DNA of 64,000 nucleotides from Poecilobothrus nobilitatus (lineage: Eukaryota; Arthropoda; Insecta; Diptera; Dolichopodidae). Under the pieces are notes generated by a model. It made no database searches. It was not told the origin of the DNA and saw only the letters and a list, made by a program, of their open reading frames with translations. The position numbers and the translations under genes are program-made. Shown here piece by piece: positions 57,370 to 64,000 of the stretch. The first letter of the stretch is position 1, and every line of letters starts with the position of its first letter. The stretch covers positions 94,717,207-94,781,206 of the forward strand of contig OX352772.1 in the NCBI GenBank assembly GCA_947095535.1, read 5' to 3'.

Positions 57370-58405
57370 TTATTTTTATCTTATGTTTACAAAATAGGTA
57401 CCAAAAGCAATTAACTTCTTTTTGATTTTTATTATTTTTTATTTTTTCATTTCTTACAGCATAGAATGGAACGTAATAATAACAAAACAAAGTAAAATCG
57501 AAGATTTCGGGTTATTTTCGCAATCTTCTTATAGAACAAAAAAAAGAAATCCTACATAACAGATGCACCTATAATTATATAATTTTTTTTCTTTCTTTTG
57601 TTCTTATTTTTGCTTTTTTACTGAATTCATAAATTTTAACATTGTTAAAAGAGTCAAACTAGTTTTGACAATTTATTTTACACCAGGTAAACAGAAATTA
57701 GAAGAATGCAAAATATTTTTTAAGTTCATATGTACTTAGAACAAAATATAGAATATAGAGAAACAACTCATATCCTAAAATAGGTAACATATTTTTCTTA
57801 TTTTTATTTTGCACCTTAAAGCTATAATAACAACTTTTAACAATTATCAATCTTCTTTATAAGCCAAACTACACTTTGTACTTCTTGTTTACGTTTTGTT
57901 TTTATTTTTATTATTTACATCAAAAGTACCTATGAATATTTTTCTTATTAAATAATAAAAACAAGTTTTTTTCGTTTCTTTTATATCTCAATTTACGTAT
58001 TTAGGTATATTTTATTAAGCATGCGATTTTGCGCAATTTAAAAAAATAAACTTGATTTAACCTGAAAAAAATCATCTTTCTATTTGTATGATATCCTATT
58101 ACAAAGTGTCAATGAATTTATTGAAAAACCTAAATATCCTAAACTTATTCAGTTCATTAACCTTGCCTAACAACTTCTACAGTACCAACAACCTTCATTT
58201 CCTACTATACAACCACTTGCAACTTATAAGTTAACAACCCATGCTTATAACCTAAACCAAAACAAACAAAACAAGTTTTTGACCTACTAACCAAGAATAA
58301 CCTACATTAAACCCATCAATCAAAATATAGGTCAGTGGGCGTGGTCTTCGGTGCGATATGGCATGATTTTTTCCCATCCCCAAGTGCAGGGATGGAAGAC
58401 CTACT
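57370..58405 (-). repeat. P2 right terminal inverted repeat
   Basis: This is the inverse of the left TIR. It ends in CCTACT. The outermost 15-20 bp differ between the ends (AGTAGGTAATCCTG on the left; the inverse of CAGGGATGGAAGACCTACT on the right) before the shared CACTTGGGGATGGG. Substitutions and indels are spread along it. No gene inside. Confidence 0.88.
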
Positions 58406-58411
58406 GTGGTG
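58406..58411. repeat. Target site duplication of Polinton P2, right (GTGGTG)
   Basis: This is an exact second copy of 43489-43494 after the CCTACT end of P2. Confidence 0.93.
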
Positions 58412-60234
58412 TATTATTTGCCGTAAGTAATAACTTACCTAGTGTACCTGTAATTACTAGTACTTTTCAATTATTTGAACACCAATGTATTAAAATTAAT
58501 TTAAGTAGGAGTAATTTATACCTAGGTATTGTTTATTTGCCTCTGAACCCTGACAATTCCTCTTATTCTGAATTTTATAGTGTATATCATAATATCATTT
58601 TAAATATGCATGAGGAGGACTCGATTTTCGTCTTTTGTTGTTGATGATTCTGACGATTTGTTATTACCAATTAACTTCCAGGACGAGATTGATTTCGGTC
58701 TTATTAGTGAGTTTTATGGCAATGATTTACAGCAGATTTTTAGTTATCCCAACAACAATAATAAATGGTTAGATCTTACATTTTCAAATGCATATGATAG
58801 AGTGGTGGTAAAGCTCGCTGATGATAATCTTTTTACTAACACTAATCATCATAACGCAATCATGTTTGAGTTCTCTACTTTAATTCCAGTCTCGAGCAAA
58901 ACTTACAATAATGAAATTGTATATGATTTCCGTAATGCTGACTACCAAAGCATTAATAATGCTTTATCATCTACTAACTGGAACGAACTGTTAGCACTAC
59001 AGGATATCAACTCAATAATCTCTATCTTTTATTTAAAAAGGTTTTGAAATTATAAATGTTTTTGTACTTAAAATCCGTAAGAAAAACAAAACAACGAAAA
59101 CATGGTTAGAAAGAGAACTTAGAACTTTGCGTAACGAGCGCAATAAAATATACAAGAAAATTAAACACACAATATCACCAAACGATAACTTATTGAATTC
59201 GTACAATCTACTTGCAAATGAATTCAAACTGAAAGCTCGTGCAGCTTAAGAAAACTATGTCATTAGTAAGGCAACAAATTAATTAGTGATCCCAAAAAAT
59301 TTTTCGAATTTGTCAACATAAAACGAAAAATACTCGGCTACCCTAATTCAATGTCCAAGGACAATACTTTTTCCTCTTACCCGAAAACAATTTGTAACTT
59401 TTTTTTCGACAGTTTTCGAAAAGTTTATCGTCCAAAAGAACAATTTGATATCTCTGCTATTTCTTTATCTAATAGCTCAAATTTATTAATTACAGATCTG
59501 TGTCTTTCCGAAAGGGACATTTATGAAGCTATTGTGTCAAGAGCCTTGACACAAAGAAGGGTGCCGGATCTGACCTAATCCCTCCACTCTTTTTCTATAG
59601 CTGTGCTCATTATCTAATTACCCCACTTCATTTCATTTTAAATAAATCATTTTCGAATGGTGTTTTTCCACATGTGTGAAAATCCTCTCATTTAACTCTC
59701 ATCTACAAAAAAGGTGAAAGATCATCAGTAGAAAACTATAGAGGTATAGCCATCCTATCGACTATTCCAAAATTATTCAAAAAAATTGTTGTCGATAAAA
59801 TTACTCCTGTAATAAATCTGACAAAACTTAACGAACAACAACACGGTTTCAGAAAAGGTCGTTCCACTACAACGAAGCTTATGTTATACACATCTGAAAT
59901 CCTAAATAAAATGGAGAAATGATATTAAGTTGATGCAATTTACACTGATTTTAGCAAAGCATTCGATCGTGTGGATCACTACACTTTGCTAAACAAACTT
60001 ACAACTTTTTGTATATCGGATTCTTTTCTTGCATGGCTTAACTCTTATTTATCAGAAAGAACCCAAAACGTTAAATATCAAGGTATATTGTCCAATATAA
60101 TCGAGGTTACTTCTGGTGTACCTCAAGGTAGCCATTTAGAGCCACTTTTATTCAATATATTTATTTCCGATCTTTCAGAACATTTGGGTGCCATACCTCA
60201 CATAGGATTTGCTGACGACCTAAAAATATGCGTG
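58412..60234 (+). pseudogene. LINE ORF2, endonuclease remainder and reverse transcriptase
   Basis: It resumes with VLFAVSNN right after P2, then YLGIVYLPLNP and a frameshift at about 58610 (FCC against DDSD). It continues through NNNKWLDLTFSN and the RT. RT motifs are TDFSKAFDRVDH (59938-59980), SGVPQGSHLEPLLFNIFI (about 60113-60165; SHL where SVL is usual) and the active site FADD (60208-60219). The frame ends where another segment is inserted. Stops lie between EN and RT. Confidence 0.85.
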
Positions 60235-60866
60235 TTTTCATAAATGCTACAGACTGATAATTAGTTTGCCGCCAGTCGGCGTACATTACAATATCGAAAA
60301 GAAATTCTACATTAATTTGACATTTAATTGACTATCTTTAAAGTTGTTCATTCAGTATATTTTTTTTTATTCCAAACGAAGAAACAACAGGTAAACAAAA
60401 ATAAATAGCTATAAAGTAAATAAATGAGTTTTAGTTGAAATTTGTTTTGAAAAAAGAATTTGAATAAATAAAAACATTTTAATAAAATAAAACAAAAATA
60501 TAAATCAAAGACATTAATTTTAATTCAATATAATGAATAAAAAAGTGTAGTAGCAATAATTTTACAAGCCGTAATAGAAACAAACAGCAAGAGGTGTGTT
60601 AGTTTAAAACATAAATCAAATGGCAACAAAACACAAAATGTTGAAAAACTAAATAAAAATATTTAGTTTTTCACATAAACTTTCAAAACCAATAAAAAAA
60701 CATAATAGACTACTACGAACATTTTTTTGCATACTAAAATTTCATTCTTTAATTTTGACATGTACCAGCTTTTTTATTTTCATTTATAAACAACGTTCAG
60801 AAATTTGACATCCATTTTCATTTATTCAAAATTTACAGATCTACTACAGATCTACATTTATGAAAA
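60235..60866. other. About 632-bp segment inserted in the LINE RT, with 12-bp inverted ends
   Basis: The LINE frame stops after FADDLKICVF and resumes about 600 bp later. The segment starts TTTTCATAAATG and ends CATTTATGAAAA (perfect 12-bp inverse). Inside the right end is a tandem TACAGATCTAC (60834-60855). It has no reading frame and no clear target duplication. Possibly a MITE-like or foldback insertion; the inverse could also be chance. Confidence 0.5.
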
Positions 60867-61430
60867 TGCCCTATATCAAGTCGCAAATGACAGTTCAGAC
60901 GCAGCTTTACTTCAATCAAGCTTATAATCATTACATGATTGGTGCACAACCAACAAATTATAGCTCAATATACAGAAATGCAAGGTTATCAGTTTCACCC
61001 GTAAACATTCTTCTTTACTGTAAGACTACAGAATAGATAATGTAATACTTGAAAGGGTTTTTAGTATTACTGATCTTGGAATTCAACTTGATAAACTTAC
61101 CTACCTGCACTATGACCACTTAATTTCAAGAGCAAATAAAATGTTAGATTTCATTAAGAGAAGAACTAAAGAATTTAGTGAGTTAGCTGTGACAAAAACT
61201 CTATATTGTTCACTAGTTCCTTCTATATTAGAATACGGTAGCATTATATGGGATTCAGCTTTTCAGGTTCATTCTAACAAAATTGAGTCACTTCAAAAAC
61301 AGTTTTTTCTATTTGCATTAAGAAACCAATATAACCCTTCAAACTTTTTAAATCTTCCTAGCTACACAACAAGACTTAAATTCTTAAACATGCTCCCCTT
61401 GTCCTCACGTAGACAAAGATGCTTATCGTG
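60850..61430 (+). pseudogene. LINE ORF2, C-terminal piece after the second insertion
   Basis: It continues from NDSSDAALLQSSL through WCTTNKL, ITDLGIQLD, SRANKMLDFIKRRTKEFS, VPSILEYGSIIWDS and LSSRRQRCLS, the usual C-terminal half of Jockey-type RTs. It stops where the Harbinger element begins. Confidence 0.82.
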
Positions 61431-61814
61431 ACCAGCAACTGTCAACCAATTGACTATTGAAAAAATTATTCAATTGTCAATTACGTTCGTATCGCGACTT
61501 CAAATTGATAAATAATTTTTCTATTGTGAATAGTTGTTAAATTGACGTTTATGACTTTTGTTTCTTTCTTAAGTTAAAAAAGAAAAAAAATTATTAGTGT
61601 TTACAAAAAAATTACCAAAAACAAAAAGAAATATATAAAAGAATTATTATAAATCTGAGGATTAAATTTATAAATATATCGTTGGCTTTTTTTTTTGGAA
61701 GATGAAAGTGAAAATGATGAAGTGAACGAAATGAGGACAATTAAGAGAAATATAAGAGGCGCCTCAAATCTTTTGGACTTAGATACCCAAACGTAAATAA
61801 CAGAATACTTTTTA

Positions 61815-62917
61815 ATGATTTTTCTACATTCAAATAATTTTAGATTCATTAGAAATTTTCGACTTTCAAAACAAGCGTTTTCTGATTTACTAAAAGAAGT
61901 AGAAATCAGATTAAAACCAGTGAAAACTAACAGAAGCGTACCGGATATTATTAAATTGGCAGCCGCTCTACGATTCTTTGCTCAAGGAATGACTGTAATT
62001 TGGGTCTTGGTCAATCAACGGTGTCAGAAACTTTAACTGAAGTTTTAAATGTGCTTGAAAATTTTATATGTCCAAAATATATAAAGTTTTTATATAGTAC
62101 AGAAGCAGAAAGAAGAGCAAAAATGTATTTCTTCCAAAAATGTGGAATTCCAAATGTAATAGGATGTGTCGATGGGACACATATAAAAATAATTGGACGC
62201 AGTCAAAATTTACGCCATGTATATTACAACAGAAAAGGCTTCTACAGCATAAATGCTATGGTTGTAAGTATATAGGTACGCATATTAGGAAAAAAAATTT
62301 TGAATTTTTAAGGTGTGTGATCATTTAATGTGTGTACGATACATAAATGCAAAACATCCCGGTGCTTTACATGATTCAAGCATTTGGAACATGTCGCGAT
62401 TAAAGAGAAAATTGGAAGAAGATTTCAATAACGGTAGAACCGATATTCGAATACTGGGTAAAATAAATTTATATATTAAAAAATTAACTTTAAATTTATT
62501 TAAGTGAACAAACTTTTATTTTTAGGAGATGGTGGGTACCCGTTATCACCATATTTATTAACACCATACCGAAACACGAAAGAAGAATCTGTGCAGGCAA
62601 AATTTAATTATAAACATGATCAAGGAAGAAAGATTATTGAGCGAACAATAGGTGTTTTAACAAGCAGATTCCGTTGTTTACTTGGCGCACGAGAATTACA
62701 TTATACTCCCAAAAAAGCAACGCAAATTATAAACGTGTGCGCGGCTCTGCATAATATATGCATCACATATAAAATTCCCAATCCTGAAATAGAAAATGAA
62801 GAACAACTTGGGGCAGACATTACAACGAACGAAATGGAAATTCTTAATGAAACAGCAAGCAGTATTTTAGATCAAGGAAGGAGAATTCGGGATGTAATTT
62901 GTATGTCCTTTGAATAA
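61815..62917 (+). pseudogene. PIF/Harbinger (HARBI1-like) transposase with two introns, frameshifted
   Basis: The N-terminal part has FRLSKQAFSDLL. A one-base loss falls near 61988 (before GLGQSTVSETL). The DDE set is Asp in CVDGTHIKI, Asp in HDSSIW and Glu in IIERTIGVLTSRF. GDGGYPLSPYLLTPY is typical. Two short introns fit GT-AG rules: 62264-62312 (GTAAGT start) and 62458-62525 (ending TTTTTAG); removing them restores the family pattern. Apart from the N-terminal frameshift the catalytic domain is intact. The 5' exon upstream of 61815 is not resolved. Confidence 0.85.
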
Positions 62918-62954
62918 AAAAATGTGATGTTAATTCAAAAAATATATTTGTACT

Positions 62955-63085
62955 TCAAATGTATTAAAATATAAAAAAAAAAAGAACCAAACAAATAATT
63001 CATGTGTTAAAACTTAAAAAAAAAAGAACAAAACAAATAATTTATGTATTAAAATGTAAAAAAAAGAGAACAAAATAAATAATTT
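62955..63085 (+). repeat. Tandem repeat after the Harbinger transposase
   Basis: The unit AAAAAAGAACAAAACAAATAATTTATGT occurs three times with a period near 52 bp and small changes. It lies between the two convergent genes. Confidence 0.8.
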
Positions 63086-63660
63086 AACGCATGTAGCTTA
63101 ATATTTTTCCTCTTTCTAACTCTAGTATTTGAGCTTTCAATTCTAATATTGTTTTCATATTATTTCGCTTATTATTGATGTAATTTTTGTACGTTTCAAA
63201 TTTTTCTTTCTTCAAATAATATTTTTTTCGTTGGTAATGTTCAATATTTCTTAAGGTTTTTTTTATGTTGTCAATTTTTGAATTTAATTGGCTATAAAAA
63301 ATGGAGTTGGAGATTTTCTATGCGTAGAAGATCCTGGTATTGGGGATTCCCTTATAATGTTATTTTCAATTTCCGTATTTTCATTTTCCACTCCAAAGTC
63401 GCGGCCAGATGGATCTACACAATTATCTAGTTGTAGTATTTCAATTATACTTTCCTCCACATCTGTGAAATTTTGAGTATTGTTTGAACCTCCTCCAGTG
63501 GCTATCAATTCAGTTTTATTTTGAATTTTCTTTTTTTCAATCAACCTTAGACCTACAAAATATTTTATTGTATATTTAAATATGTATTAATATGTTAGTT
63601 ATTACGAAAAATTATTAATAACAAAATAACAAATTTTTATTAAATACTTACATTTTTTAG
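63080..63660 (-). pseudogene. Harbinger second protein (Myb/SANT-like), C-terminal part
   Basis: On the minus strand, a splice-like TTTTGTAG at about 63553 leads into LRLIEKKKIQNKTELIATGGGS, the Lys-rich plus TGGG segment usual after the Myb/SANT domain, then NFTDVEESIIEI. The frame stops at 63284, but a coiled-coil-like tail (KIDNIKKTLRNIEHYQRKK...ILELKAQILELERG) continues one base out of frame to about 63085. An A-run slip explains it. The donor GTAAGT at about 63652 implies an intron; the Myb domain itself lies further right or outside the window. Confidence 0.65.
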
Positions 63661-64000
63661 AAAAAATAAACCAACTGATTATAATACATATAACATGAAT
63701 CTTTACACTGCAAAATAAAACTATCTAACTACTTTTTCTATTAACATTTAATTTCAGTTTTAAGTGCGGGAGTTCCCCAAATTAGAATTGAAACTAGTAT
63801 TACTGTATAACAATTAATAGGGTTGGGTTTTTCAATTTAAAATGAAGCAAGATGTAAAAGATATAAAACAAAATCTATTTAAAAATATAAAATACGCTTT
63901 TTAATCGAAATATTTAAGTTTTTTTTTTTAATAGAAAGAAGTATAAATAAGTATTTTCTACTAAAAAAACACAAAAATAGACATATTTTATTTTAAAAAC
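63661..64000. other. Right edge of the window, unresolved
   Basis: This is AT-rich sequence that may hold a further small exon of the Myb-like gene (splice-like TTTTGCAG near 63708 on the minus strand) and the remaining Harbinger DNA. No element end is seen. Confidence 0.4.

Larger units (their letters stand above)
43495..58405. mobile_element. Polinton/Maverick P2, end-to-end copy (14.9 kb)
   Basis: Inverted ends start AGTAGGT, and the TIRs are about 0.9-1.0 kb. Gene order from the left: small ORF (-), RNase H-like (-), ATPase, two small proteins, minor capsid, pVI-like, major capsid, second RNase H-like, protease and PC4-like (all +), acidic (-), integrase (+), Q-rich (-), PolB (+). Virion genes are nearly identical to P1; PolB, integrase and TIR are different. 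ATPase, both capsid genes, integrase and PolB carry frameshifts or stops, so the copy is defective. Confidence 0.95.
42322..61430 (+). mobile_element. Jockey-like non-LTR retrotransposon, interrupted by Polinton P2 and a 632-bp segment
   Basis: ORF1-like Asn-rich region, AP-endonuclease (EN) domain and reverse transcriptase all lie on the plus strand. P2 (43495-58405) splits the EN domain. If P2 and one copy of the 6-bp duplication are left out, the frame reads through SGGVLFAVS, a normal EN motif. A further insertion (60235-60866) splits RT after FADD. The 3' end is cut by the PIF/Harbinger element at about 61425. Many stops; inactive. Confidence 0.82.
61432..64000. mobile_element. PIF/Harbinger DNA transposon (right end beyond the window)
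   Basis: It carries a HARBI1-like transposase (+) and a convergent Myb/SANT-like protein gene (-), the standard two-gene set of Harbinger elements. It cuts the LINE at about 61425 (after GCTTA, which could hold the usual 3-bp TTA target). The right terminus and its TIR were not found in the window, so the exact ends are open. Confidence 0.75.

Overview
The window is a stack of transposable elements in strongly AT-rich DNA, and I recognise no host gene in it. The element types (an errantivirus-type LTR element with env, DINE-1/HINE-like elements with (GTCC)n cores, a Jockey-like LINE, PIF/Harbinger, and Tc1/mariner remains) suggest an insect, most likely a higher fly; that is an inference. Nearly every long reading frame is interrupted, so most genes are listed as pseudogenes.

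The main content is two complete Polinton/Maverick elements, virus-like DNA transposons. Each has long terminal inverted repeats (TIRs) starting AGTAG and a perfect 6-bp target duplication. P1 (2700-19567, TSD AGAAAT) sits in the leader of an errantivirus provirus (1438-25875). P2 (43495-58405, TSD GTGGTG) sits in the endonuclease domain of a LINE (about 42322-61430). Each carries a replication module: protein-primed family-B DNA polymerase (PolB), chromodomain integrase, a Q-rich protein and a small acidic protein. Each also carries a virion module in an adenovirus-like order: RNase H-like protein, packaging ATPase, two small conserved proteins, penton-like minor capsid, basic pVI-like protein, double-jelly-roll major capsid, a second RNase H-like protein, adenain-like protease and a PC4-like protein. 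By eye the virion modules are about 90% identical or more in protein. The PolB and integrase genes are far more diverged and are arranged differently, which suggests module exchange.

Layout: 1-1437 AT-rich flank; 1438-25875 errantivirus (LTR, tRNA-Lys PBS, leader, [P1], gag, pol lacking the integrase core, broken env, LTR); 25876-27956 AT-rich DNA with a Ty3 fragment; 27957-30574 HINE-like element with a 146-bp minisatellite; 31047-36257 complete but degraded minus-strand Ty3/gypsy element (TSD ATAC); 36600-37205 Tc1/mariner fragment; 37865-39272 inverted second HINE; 39900-42000 second Ty3/gypsy fragment; 42322-61430 LINE containing P2; about 61432 to the end, a PIF/Harbinger element running off the window, with an intron-containing transposase and a convergent Myb-like gene. 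A third HINE-like element (9517-11097) lies inside P1.

Insertion order: the LINE and errantivirus came first, then P2 and P1 entered them, then a HINE entered P1. The errantivirus LTRs are almost identical, so that insertion and P1 should be young. The many one-base frameshifts may partly be sequencing or assembly errors.
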